This document shows positions 6,843 through 14,704 of a stretch of 19,087 nt of DNA, in pieces. The DNA is from DATIVK01 sp035465955 (lineage in GTDB: Bacteria; Myxococcota; Myxococcia; Myxococcales; Anaeromyxobacteraceae). The stretch's first letter is position 1. Every line of letters starts with the position of its first letter. The notes beneath the pieces were generated by a model that was given only the letters and a program-made list of their open reading frames with translations, ran no database searches and was not told the origin of the DNA. The DNA lies in the NCBI GenBank assembly GCA_035465955.1, contig DATIVK010000160.1, positions 1 through 19,087 on the forward strand. The letters are read 5' to 3'. The position numbers were made by a program, and so were the translations under genes.

Positions 6843-9800
6843 GGAGCGCGCGGCGCGCACTGCCGCTGCTCGCGGTGCTGGCCCTCCTCGTCTCCCCGGC
6901 GCGCGGGGCGGGCCAGGTCGGGCGCGTGGCCGTGGGGGCAGCGCCGGGCGGAGCGGTCCTGGGGCGCGTCTGCGTCGATCTCGACGGCGACGCCGCCTGC
7001 GGGGACGACGAACCCGGCGTCGCCGGGGCGCGGCTCCGCTTCGAGGACGGGAGGAGCGCGGTCGCCGACGGAGAGGGGCGCTTCCACGCCCTCGACGTCG
7101 TGGCGCGCACGGTGCTCTCCGACCGCTCCGCCTACGGCGCCCACGCGGTCTCGGTGGAAGGGCTGGGCGTCTCGCGCAGCTACGAGTTGGCGCCCCGCGG
7201 CGCGGCCCAGATCGATCTCGCCGTGCCGCCCCCGGCCGACGGGGGAGGGGTGGGGACGGTGGCGCGACGCGGGCGAGGTGCTCCCCGGGTCGAGGGGGAG
7301 CGGTTGCTCTGGCCGATCGCCGGCACGGCGCCTCCCGGCGCGCGGGTCCGGGCGGCGGGGATCGAGGCCGAGGCGGCGGCCGACGGCACGTGGGCGTTGA
7401 CCGTCCCGCTCTCCGAGGGGCCGAACGCCGTGGGCGTGGCGCTCTCGGGGCCGGACGGCGCGATCTCCCTCTGGACGATCGAGCTGCGCGTCGCGCGCCC
7501 CGGCTCCGGCCCGCTGCGCGTCTACCCGGCGACGCCCCGGCTGCTCGCGTCGATGGCCGTCAGGCCGGCCGGGCACGGGGCGGTGCTCACGGGGAGGGCG
7601 GCGCCCGGCGTGGGCGTGCGGATCGGCGATCGCGCCGTCCGCGCCTCCGCCGAGGGTCGGTTCGGCGCCTGGGTCGACGGCGCGGGCGGCGCCGTCGCGG
7701 TCTCCGCGTCGAGCGGCGCGGCGACCGCAGAGGGCGCCGCGCGCCTCCCTCCCGCGCGTGACGCGCTCGAGTGGCACCTCCTCGGCGAGCTGGAGCTCCA
7801 GCTGGGCGGGGACGAGGGGTTCCTCGCGAGCGGCCGCGCGGCGGCCACGCTCGAGGGACGCTGGCGCGGCCTCCGGATCGACGCGGGCGTCGACCTCGAC
7901 GATCGCGACCGGGACGGGCTGGCGCTCGCCAGCCCGCGCGACTCGCTCGCGGCGCAGCTCGTCCTCGATCCGCTCCGCTCCTTCGTGACTCCCGGGGACG
8001 AGGCGGCGCTCGCCGACTCGAACCCCGGTCGCGGGCGGCTCTGGGCGAGGTTGGACGGCGACGGCTTCGCGCTCCGCCTCGGCAACGTCCGCGCGAGCCC
8101 CGCCGCCGGTGAGCTGGGGCGGCACGGCCTGGCCTTCTACGGAGCGCGGCTGGAGGGGGCGCGCCAGCTCGGACCGGCGCGGCTCGATGGCAACCTGTTC
8201 GGGGGGCGCGCCGGCGAGGACGCGGGCGGCCTGGCGCCGGGGACGCCGTCCCAGGACGTCCTGCTCGCGACGGGCGGGTCGCTCTTCTACCTGCGCCACG
8301 GTCAGGTGGTCAGCGGCAGCGAGGCGGTGCGCGTCGAGTGGCGCGACCCCCTCTCCCGGCTCACGGTGGCGTCGCGCCCGCTACTGCGCGGGCGCGACTA
8401 CGAGCTCGATCCCACCGGGGGCCGGCTCCTCCTCTCCCGTCCGCTCGCCTCCGCGAGGCCGGTCGCGGCGCTGGTCGGGGGCGACCCCTTCGCCGCCGCC
8501 GAGGCGTGGCTGGTCGTGGACTACCTCCGGATCGATCCGGCGGCGGGCGCCCGCGAGCGGGGCGTCGCGGGGGGCGAGGTGCGCGCCTCCTCGGGGCCGG
8601 TGACCCTGGCCCTCGGCGGCGCGGCGGAGTCCCGGTCCGGCGCGGATTGGGAGTCGCTCCACGGGAGCGCGGCCCTCGATCTCGGGGAGGCGCTCGTGGC
8701 GCGCGTCGAGCTGGCGCGGAGCGATGGGCTGCTCTTCGGTGACGCGGGGCGGGCGACGTCGCTCGACGGCGGCTTCGCCTACGGCGTCCAGCCGGGGGCG
8801 GGCGGCGGGTCGGCCCTCGCGCTCCACGCGGGGGCCGAGGGTGAGGCGGGGCCGGCGCGCTGGCGCGGCTGGTGGCGCGAGCGTCAGGCCGGCTACTCCG
8901 ACGCGACCTGGACCGAGCCGTCGGCGGCGCGCGAGCGCGGCGTGCTCGCGGAGGGGGATGCGGGCCCGGTCGCGCTGACGCTCGCCTGGGTGGAGCGGCG
9001 GGGCGCGGACGCGGCCGATCCGACGGGCGCGACGACGCGCGACACGGGGCGCGCCTGGGCGTCGGCCGCCGCCGGGCTCGGGGCGTTGACGCTGACGCTC
9101 CAGGGGCTGCACGAGGAGCAGGTCCTCCCGGAGCGCGGAGCGCAGTCCGCCGCGGGCGTGGGCGCCGCGTGGCGGGTCGGGCGCGGGCTGACCGTGGAGG
9201 GCTCCCACCTCCAGGCCTTCGCGGAGTCCGGTGCGGTGGTGTCGAGCACCTTCACGTCCGCGGGAGCAGCGCTCCAGACCCGCGAGGGGACGCTGGCCAT
9301 GCGCGCCGGGTGGGGGCCGGAGCTCGGGCCGCGCCTCGTCCTCTCCGGTGAGCGAGGCGACGCCGCCGGATCCCGTTACGGGACGCTCTCGGTCGAGCCG
9401 TCGCGGCTCGGCGGCACCGAGGGGGCCGGGAGCGCCGTCGGGGGCCGGCAGCGGCTCGCCGGGGGCGGCGCGCTCTTCACCGAGGAGCGGGTGGCGCGCG
9501 ATCCGCTCGGGCTCGTCGCGGGACGCGTCGTCGGCGCTGCGCTCACCCCGGGCGGCGGCCTGTCCCTCGGCCTCTCGGGCGAGCGCGGGGAGCGGCTGCG
9601 GCTCGACGGCTCGACGACCGCCCGCGCCGCCGCCGGCGCCTCGGTCGCGTGGCAGCGCACCGCGCTCCGGCTCGACGCGCGGGCCGAGGTGCGGACGGAG
9701 GGGAAGGGGGAGCAGTGGCTGGCGGGCGGCGGCGTCGAGTGGTCCGCGACGCCGCGGCTCACGCTCGCCCTCCGCGCCCTCGCCGCCGACGGGAAGCTCT

Positions 9801-10279
9801 CCGGGCTGCGCGCGCGGGGGACGGACGGCTGGCTCTCCGCGGCGTGGCGGGGAGACGGCCTGTCGGTCCTCGGAAGGCTGGGGCGCGTCCGCGACGATCG
9901 CGAGGGGATCGCGGATCGGGACGCGACGGTCGCCGCGATCGCGGTCACGGCGAGGCCGGCGCGCCGGGCGACCGTCGCCCTCGGCGTGGACGCCGCCCGC
10001 CAGCGCGTGGCCGGCGCGAGGGACGACCGGCTCGCCGGGAGCGTCCGCGGCGCGTGGGCGGTCGCCGGCCCGGTGGACGTGGCGGTCGAGTACGCCCGCC
10101 GAGGCTCCCTCCAGCGCAGGGAGATCGGGGATCTCGACGCCGTGCGCGCGGAGGCAGGCGTGACGGCGAGCGGCGTGCGGCTCGCGCTGGGGTACACTCT
10201 CGCCGGGTTCCGGGGGACCGGGATCGAGCCGGAGGAGACGGACGGGCGGCTCTACCTGCGCGCCGTCCTCGTGCGCTGA
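6839..10279 (+). CDS. Large SdrD/Ig-like domain outer-membrane beta-barrel protein
   Basis: 1146 residues from GTG at 6839. The frame is open far upstream, but this start overlaps the preceding stop (GTGA) and opens a signal peptide (MRSARRALPLLAVLALLVSPARGA). Residues about 38-107 form an SdrD-B/carboxypeptidase-regulatory-like domain with an acidic loop (VDLDGDAACGDDEPGVAGA) that could bind calcium. Two Ig-like segments follow (about 155-220 and 221-303). From about 307 to the end, alternating hydrophobic/polar strands separated by Asp/Gly turns predict a large beta-barrel. A conserved-looking block near 491-540 (GSEAVRVEWRDPL ... RGRDYELDPTGGRLLL) is typical of large repeat-containing outer-membrane proteins of proteobacteria and relatives. 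The last residues are LYLRAVLVR rather than ending in Phe. The likely role is a surface anchor, assembly platform or export pore for the neighbouring secreted proteins, by inference only. Confidence 0.75.
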   Translation: MRSARRALPLLAVLALLVSPARGAGQVGRVAVGAAPGGAVLGRVCVDLDGDAACGDDEPGVAGARLRFEDGRSAVADGEGRFHALDVVARTVLSDRSAYGAHAVSVEGLGVSRSYELAPRGAAQIDLAVPPPADGGGVGTVARRGRGAPRVEGERLLWPIAGTAPPGARVRAAGIEAEAAADGTWALTVPLSEGPNAVGVALSGPDGAISLWTIELRVARPGSGPLRVYPATPRLLASMAVRPAGHGAVLTGRAAPGVGVRIGDRAVRASAEGRFGAWVDGAGGAVAVSASSGAATAEGAARLPPARDALEWHLLGELELQLGGDEGFLASGRAAATLEGRWRGLRIDAGVDLDDRDRDGLALASPRDSLAAQLVLDPLRSFVTPGDEAALADSNPGRGRLWARLDGDGFALRLGNVRASPAAGELGRHGLAFYGARLEGARQLGPARLDGNLFGGRAGEDAGGLAPGTPSQDVLLATGGSLFYLRHGQVVSGSEAVRVEWRDPLSRLTVASRPLLRGRDYELDPTGGRLLLSRPLASARPVAALVGGDPFAAAEAWLVVDYLRIDPAAGARERGVAGGEVRASSGPVTLALGGAAESRSGADWESLHGSAALDLGEALVARVELARSDGLLFGDAGRATSLDGGFAYGVQPGAGGGSALALHAGAEGEAGPARWRGWWRERQAGYSDATWTEPSAARERGVLAEGDAGPVALTLAWVERRGADAADPTGATTRDTGRAWASAAAGLGALTLTLQGLHEEQVLPERGAQSAAGVGAAWRVGRGLTVEGSHLQAFAESGAVVSSTFTSAGAALQTREGTLAMRAGWGPELGPRLVLSGERGDAAGSRYGTLSVEPSRLGGTEGAGSAVGGRQRLAGGGALFTEERVARDPLGLVAGRVVGAALTPGGGLSLGLSGERGERLRLDGSTTARAAAGASVAWQRTALRLDARAEVRTEGKGEQWLAGGGVEWSATPRLTLALRALAADGKLSGLRARGTDGWLSAAWRGDGLSVLGRLGRVRDDREGIADRDATVAAIAVTARPARRATVALGVDAARQRVAGARDDRLAGSVRGAWAVAGPVDVAVEYARRGSLQRREIGDLDAVRAEAGVTASGVRLALGYTLAGFRGTGIEPEETDGRLYLRAVLVR

Positions 10280-10281
10280 AC

Positions 10282-12738
10282 ATGGAGCGGCGCTTCGTCA
10301 TCCCGGCCGCGCTGGCGGCCCTCGTCGCGGCCGCCCCGGCGCGCGCCCAGCTCCGGACCGCGGCCGTCCGCGTGCCCGCCTGGAGCCAGACGCAGCTCGG
10401 CGTGGGCCCCGTCGGCGGGAGCGCGACCGCGGACGACCTGCTGCTCTTCGGCCCCAGCAACCTCGCCGCTCCGTCCGCGAGCTACCTGCCGGACGGCGAC
10501 CTCTGGACGCGCGGGCGACCCGTCCCCTACGCGACGCCGGCCGTGCCCGGCTTCGAGGCCGCCGTCGGCCTCTTCAACGATGGCACGACCGCGACCGCGC
10601 CGCCCGACGTCGTGTGGGAGGTGCGCACCGGCGGCACGGGGCTCGGCAACGGCTTCCTGGTCTCCTGGGGCTCGGCGCCTGCGACGCCGGAGACCATCCC
10701 GGGCGTCATCGACTACGCGTCCCACGGACTCTCGCCGCTGCGGCTGCTCCCGAGGCCCGAGCCGCTGCTCGTCGCGACCGACATCATGGGAGCGGCCGGC
10801 TACCAGGAGACGGCGGCCATCTTCGATCTGCGGGGGAGCAAGGGGACCGGCGCGGCGGCTGCGCCTCCCACCAAGCTGACCTTCGTCCCCTTCTTCAGCC
10901 CGCAGGACGACGAGCCGGCGCGGGACAGGGTCTATGCCGTCCGCGCGAGCCCCGCGGCCCTCTCCCTCGGCGTGAGCGACGCGATCATCCCGATGGTGCG
11001 CGGGTTCCGCGTGCTCTGGAACCGGACCGCGGCAGGCGCGACGACGCTGGCCGGGCTCGCGCTCGACTACGTGGACGTCGGGGACATCCCGGTCAGCGTG
11101 AGCTATCCGCTCCAGCCGTTTCCCACGACCTACCTCGAGCCGGGGCTGACGCTTCTCCCGGGGACGACCTGCTTCGGCGTCGGCGCCCTCGACGTGGACG
11201 GCGACGGCCGGCCGGACCTCGTCTTCACGATGCGGGAGAGCCCGGGGAAGCTGCTCTGGCTCCACAACACGACCACCTCCCCCGGGCTCACGACCGCCAT
11301 CTGGCACAGCATGATGGCGAGGGGCGACGTCTATCCGAACCCGAGCCCGGGCCGGATCCCGGACCCGCGGGTCCTGCGCCAGGTGGAGCTCGCGAGCGGG
11401 CCGGCGATCGCCGTGCACGACGCTGGGCTCGACGAGATCCTGGTGATCTCGGGGACCGGCACCGCGGGCTTCGCCGTCCAGCGCCTCCCGGCCTTCGGCG
11501 GCCTCGTCAAGGAGCTCTGGGCCGCGGACGTCACCGGGAACGGCGCCCCGGATCTCCTCGCGTGGGTCACCGCGCCCGGCGGCCGGCAGGAGGTCTGGGT
11601 CTACCCGGACGAGCTCGACACCCGCAGCTGGCTCGCGTGGTCGCCCATCCCCCCCGCGACGGCGCCCCTCGGAACGGACCTCCCTCTCTCCGTCGCAGCC
11701 ACCTCGCCGGGGGCGACGGTCACGGTCATCGACACCACCGTCATCGACGGCGCCGCCGTTCAGAGGCCCGCCGCGACTTCGGGGACGGCCTTCACGATCC
11801 CCGGCTCCGACCTCTGCGGCGGACCGGCGCCGGTACGGATCCTCGCGCGCGCGTCGGTCCTTCGGCCAGTCGACGACCTCGGCATGCTCGAGCAGGTGGA
11901 GGCGTCGGTGTCGCTGGCGGCCGTGCCGACCCTGCGCGTCGCCGGCGCCGCTGCGCCAGACCTGCTCGTGCTCGCGCCGGGCGGGACGCGGGCGCGGAGC
12001 GAGGGGGCCGCGTGGCCCGGCTGCCAGACGACGACGCCGCCGAGCTATGCGTGGGGCCAGGTGGCGCTGCCGGGCCTCGCCACCCTCGCCGAGCAGGCCG
12101 CGGGCTCGACGACCGCGTGGCGGGAGTTCACGGTTCCCGAGAGCGCGTATCCGACGCTGCTCTCCGGGGCGCCCACGCCGGCGCTCACGCTCACGGCGAT
12201 CGGGCCGACGAAGAGCTCCACGGGGGACGTCACCGGGGCCGCGTCCCTCCCGCTGCGGCTCGACGCCCGCGCGCTCGTCGCCACGACCGTTGCCTTCGAC
12301 GCGGCCGCCCTCGCGCCCGGGGAGGTCGCGGTCGCGCGGATCACGCTCGCGAGCCGCATCGGCGTGGCGCTCCCCCTCGTCCGCGCCGAGGTGAAGCTCG
12401 CCGGGCTGGTCCTCGCGGGTGAGCCGCATCTGAAGGGCGCGCGCGCCGAGGAGGGCGCCGCCGCCACGCTGGTCCTGGACTCGCTCCCGGCCTCCCCGGC
12501 GACGGTCGGGATCGAGGTGCCGGTGCGCGCCCTCGGCGCGCCGGGCGAGGTCTCGGTGGAGCTCTACTCGGAGGGCGGCTACCGGCTCTCGCCGGAGGTC
12601 GCGCCCTCGGCCGAGGCCACGCGCCTGCCCGGGTGCGGCTGCGGAGGCGGCGGCGCCGAGGGGCTGCCGATCGCGATCGCGGCGCTGGCGCTCGCCTGGA
12701 TCGGGCGCCGCGGCCGCGACCGCGCGCCGACTACATGA
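10282..12738 (+). CDS. Secreted FG-GAP/VCBS-like protein with MYXO-CTERM tail
   Basis: 818 residues, beginning at an ATG only 2 bp after the barrel stop. No Shine-Dalgarno sequence is visible, so translation is probably coupled. The signal peptide spans about residues 1-23 (ends PARA). Two FG-GAP/VCBS-like calcium-loop repeats are clear, LDVDGDGRPDLVFTM (about residue 302) and ADVTGNGAPDLLAWV (about 413), which suggests an integrin-type beta-propeller in the first half. The second half is beta-rich and Ala/Thr/Pro-rich, possibly Ig-like. The C-terminus reads GCGCGGGG (about 784-791), then a hydrophobic helix, then RRGRDR. That is the Cys/Gly motif, helix and basic tail expected of MYXO-CTERM surface proteins, which are processed by a myxosortase. 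The protein is probably displayed at the cell surface and may partner the barrel. The 3' end overlaps the convergent regulator gene by 8 bp. Confidence 0.82.
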   Translation: MERRFVIPAALAALVAAAPARAQLRTAAVRVPAWSQTQLGVGPVGGSATADDLLLFGPSNLAAPSASYLPDGDLWTRGRPVPYATPAVPGFEAAVGLFNDGTTATAPPDVVWEVRTGGTGLGNGFLVSWGSAPATPETIPGVIDYASHGLSPLRLLPRPEPLLVATDIMGAAGYQETAAIFDLRGSKGTGAAAAPPTKLTFVPFFSPQDDEPARDRVYAVRASPAALSLGVSDAIIPMVRGFRVLWNRTAAGATTLAGLALDYVDVGDIPVSVSYPLQPFPTTYLEPGLTLLPGTTCFGVGALDVDGDGRPDLVFTMRESPGKLLWLHNTTTSPGLTTAIWHSMMARGDVYPNPSPGRIPDPRVLRQVELASGPAIAVHDAGLDEILVISGTGTAGFAVQRLPAFGGLVKELWAADVTGNGAPDLLAWVTAPGGRQEVWVYPDELDTRSWLAWSPIPPATAPLGTDLPLSVAATSPGATVTVIDTTVIDGAAVQRPAATSGTAFTIPGSDLCGGPAPVRILARASVLRPVDDLGMLEQVEASVSLAAVPTLRVAGAAAPDLLVLAPGGTRARSEGAAWPGCQTTTPPSYAWGQVALPGLATLAEQAAGSTTAWREFTVPESAYPTLLSGAPTPALTLTAIGPTKSSTGDVTGAASLPLRLDARALVATTVAFDAAALAPGEVAVARITLASRIGVALPLVRAEVKLAGLVLAGEPHLKGARAEEGAAATLVLDSLPASPATVGIEVPVRALGAPGEVSVELYSEGGYRLSPEVAPSAEATRLPGCGCGGGGAEGLPIAIAALALAWIGRRGRDRAPTT

Positions 12739-14068
12739 AGCCCATCCGGCGGGTGCTCGCCAACACCCGCTCGACGTCCTCCAGCACGCGCATGACGCGG
12801 CAGGCCTGCAGGAACGCGAGCGCGTCGCGCGGCGTCATGCTGGAGAGCGCCGCCAGGTCCTTGACGCTCTTGGTGCCGTCCGCCAGCGACAGCAGGTGCG
12901 CCTCGTTCGGGCGCAGCCCGAGGGCATAGAGCTCGAAGGCCGGATCGGGAGAGGGGGCGAGGTTGGCGTCGGCGGGGAGCTCGGCCTCGAGCACCGGGAG
13001 CGTCGAGGCGCGCAGCATCCCCTCGAGGATGAGGTCCCCCATGGGCAGCGAGATCGGGACGCGCGGCTCCGGCGGTCGGGCGAGCTGGAACTCGTAGGTC
13101 CCCTCCCGCCACTCGAACATCGACCAGAGGAGGGCCTTCGTCTGGCCGACGATGAGCTCGGCGCGCCGCGTCGCGTCCATGAGGCCGGCGGCGACGAGGA
13201 GGTCGCCCGTGCGGGCCCCCGGGGAGCCCTTCCGGAGGGCCTCCAGCCGCTCCGCGGACACGATCCCGCGCCGGATGCAGATGGAGCCGAAGCGTTCGGT
13301 GCCGACGTTGGACGCGGCGTAGACCGGGACCCCGCGCTCGACGCACAGGATCTTCTTCACCGGCCCGCGCATGACCGTGAGCGCGCCCGTCGCCTGCGCC
13401 ACGTGCAGGGCGACGAGGAGGCGCGGGACGCTGACCTTCGCGAGCTCCCCGGTGCGAGGTGGGGGCTCGTCAGGCGCGGGGATGGGGCGCGAGGCGCGGG
13501 TCTCGGGCAGCGGCGAGGCCAGCGCGAGGACCGGCGCCGGCGCCCCGGGGGGCGGAGGGAGGTCCGAGTCGAGGGCGGGGTGGAGCGGCGCCTCGACCGG
13601 CTCCACCTTCGGCGGCGCGCCCTGCAGCGGGAACGCGCCGGTCACCTCGTCGCGGACGGCGCCGAGCCGCGGGAGACGGATCGCGAGCAGCCGCGCGATG
13701 GCGCGGACGGCCTCCTCCACCTGGAAGGGCTTCTCGAAGAACTCCCGGGCGCCGAGCCGAAGGACCTCCTCGGCGGCCAGCGGGCCACGGTAGATGCCCG
13801 AGACCGCGACCACCGGGACGCCCGCGGTCGCGAAGGCCCTCAGGACCTCGCTCCCCCGCACGTCCGCGAGCGGGAGGTCCATGAGCGCGGCGTCGAGGTG
13901 GCCCCGGGCGAGGGCGGCGAGGGCCGCCCTCCCGTTCGCGCAGGCCTCCGTCTCGGCGCCGAAGCGGGCGGCGGCGTCCGCCACCAGCGCTCCGACCTCG
14001 GCGTTCTCGTCGACGACGAGGAAGCGTTTCCCTGCGAGCAGTCCTTCCACCGCGGCCGAATCTATCAC
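12731..14068 (-). CDS. Response regulator with DUF4388 (PATAN-type) output
   Basis: 445 residues if it starts at the GTG ending at 14068. This is a judgement, as no Shine-Dalgarno sequence is seen; a GTG at 14050 is the alternative, and frame-open sequence upstream of 14068 runs into the divergent gene. The receiver domain (about 13-130) has the acidic pair in VVDEN, the phosphoacceptor Asp in ALMDLPL, Ser in VAVSG and the Lys in FFEKPF, so it looks phosphorylatable. An Ala/Pro-rich linker follows. The region from about residue 190 to the end matches DUF4388, common in myxobacterial and deltaproteobacterial regulators (GELAKVSVPRLLVALH, TGALTVMRG, KKILCVERGVPVYAASN, then a helical tail). Such proteins are thought to act through protein-protein contacts rather than DNA binding. 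The cognate kinase is not identified. Confidence 0.87.
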   Translation of the reverse strand: MIDSAAVEGLLAGKRFLVVDENAEVGALVADAAARFGAETEACANGRAALAALARGHLDAALMDLPLADVRGSEVLRAFATAGVPVVAVSGIYRGPLAAEEVLRLGAREFFEKPFQVEEAVRAIARLLAIRLPRLGAVRDEVTGAFPLQGAPPKVEPVEAPLHPALDSDLPPPPGAPAPVLALASPLPETRASRPIPAPDEPPPRTGELAKVSVPRLLVALHVAQATGALTVMRGPVKKILCVERGVPVYAASNVGTERFGSICIRRGIVSAERLEALRKGSPGARTGDLLVAAGLMDATRRAELIVGQTKALLWSMFEWREGTYEFQLARPPEPRVPISLPMGDLILEGMLRASTLPVLEAELPADANLAPSPDPAFELYALGLRPNEAHLLSLADGTKSVKDLAALSSMTPRDALAFLQACRVMRVLEDVERVLASTRRMGFM

Positions 14069-14112
14069 GCGCGCGGGTGGCGCGCGGGGCGTCAGGGAGG
14101 TACCTTCCGCGG

Positions 14113-14514
14113 GTGATCGGATCCCTCCACCACCTCGCGATCCAGTGCACGGACCTGTCACGGTGCGAGCGCTTCTACAGGGAAGTCCTCGGGCTGCAGG
14201 TGCTCCGGCGTTGGCCCCGCGAGGACGGTGGACCGGGCGACCGGAGCGTCTGGCTCGCCTCCGGCGAGGCGCCCGGGGGTGCGTTCATCGCGCTGGAGCG
14301 CGCGGACCGCCCGCCGTCGGAGCGCGCCTGGAACGATGGGGCGCCGGGCCTTCACCTGGCGGCCTTCCGCATCGCGGCGTCGGAGCGGAGCGCGTGGGAG
14401 GGACGGCTCGCCGCCTCCGGAGTGGAGGTCGTCCACCGCTCCCGCTGGACGCTATACGTCCGCGATCCCGAGGGGAATCGGATCGGGCTGTCCCACCACC
14501 CCGACGATCCGTGA
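14113..14514 (+). CDS. VOC-fold (glyoxalase/bleomycin-resistance-like) protein
   Basis: 133 residues from GTG at 14113, with AGGGAGG at 14094-14100 upstream (a slightly long spacer of 12). The start is fixed by the VOC fold beginning at once (VIGSLHHLAIQCTDLSRCERFYREVLGL). Two beta-alpha-beta-beta-beta modules are visible. Likely metal ligands are the second His of LHHLAI, the Glu of FIALE and the His of GLHLAAF. The usual final Glu in the DPxGNxIEL motif is Gly here (DPEGNRIGL), so the metal site may be incomplete or use another residue. The substrate cannot be told; members include glyoxalases, dioxygenases and resistance proteins. It is divergent from the DUF4388 regulator, with 44 bp between the start codons. 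Confidence 0.88.
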   Translation: MIGSLHHLAIQCTDLSRCERFYREVLGLQVLRRWPREDGGPGDRSVWLASGEAPGGAFIALERADRPPSERAWNDGAPGLHLAAFRIAASERSAWEGRLAASGVEVVHRSRWTLYVRDPEGNRIGLSHHPDDP

Positions 14515-14547
14515 GCGTGCGCCGCCGGTGAAGGACGGCGCGGGCGG

Positions 14548-14574
14548 GCGCCCCGCTCCGCACGCGGGGGGCGC
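14548..14574 (+). terminator. G/C-rich hairpin after the VOC gene, possible terminator
   Basis: GCGCCCCGC (14548-14556) can pair with GCGGGGGGCGC (14564-14574) apart from a two-G bulge, with a 7-nt loop. There is no T-run afterwards, so it is at best a weak or factor-dependent terminator. It lies 34 bp past the VOC stop and before the next promoter. Confidence 0.3.
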
Positions 14575-14579
14575 GCGGC

Positions 14580-14595
14580 CGTGACTCCGGTCACA
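14580..14595 (+). promoter_or_regulatory. CRP/FNR-family-like palindromic site
   Basis: The sequence cGTGA-ctccgg-TCACA matches the CRP consensus TGTGA-N6-TCACA at 9 of 10 arm positions, and the inner arms GTGAC/GTCAC are perfectly symmetric. Its centre (14587.5) is about 62-65 bp upstream of the start site predicted from the extended -10 box at 14637-14645. That is close to the class I activator position. The promoter has a poor -35, consistent with activator dependence. Confidence 0.45.
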
Positions 14596-14636
14596 GCAAA
14601 TCCGCGAAATCCTTTGCTAACCTGCTCGAGGTCGGG

Positions 14637-14645
14637 TGCTAGAAT
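14637..14645 (+). promoter_or_regulatory. Extended -10 promoter of the LPP20/FlgT-like/FecR operon
   Basis: TGcTAGAAT carries the TGn extension and a 5-of-6 -10 hexamer (14640-14645), followed by an unusual AT run for this genome (TAGAATTTT). No good -35 box lies at 17 bp spacing. Start of transcription is expected near 14650, giving a leader of about 55 nt before the ATG at 14705, which has GGAGGGAG at 14693-14700. Confidence 0.5.
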
Positions 14646-14704
14646 TTTCCGGTCCTTCGGGGAGTCGATCGCCCGAGGCGCGTCTTCGCCGTGGAGGGAG
14701 CCCA

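Noticed and set aside
443..6860. Very long open frames on the minus strand opposite the kinase, FecR and surface-protein genes
   Set aside because: They are Arg/Pro/Ala/Ser-rich with no domain, signal peptide or motif, and mirror the third-position G/C bias of the real + strand genes. Such antisense frames are normal at this G/C content.
9649..10281. Upstream extension of the FG-GAP gene frame into the barrel gene
   Set aside because: The extension is Arg/Gly-rich shadow sequence; the ATG at 10282 begins a clean signal peptide right after the barrel stop.
14069..14161. Longer N-terminus for the DUF4388 regulator from a GTG at 14161
   Set aside because: It would overlap the VOC coding region by nearly 50 bp and adds a Gly/Arg/Pro stretch before the receiver fold; the start at 14068 removes the overlap.
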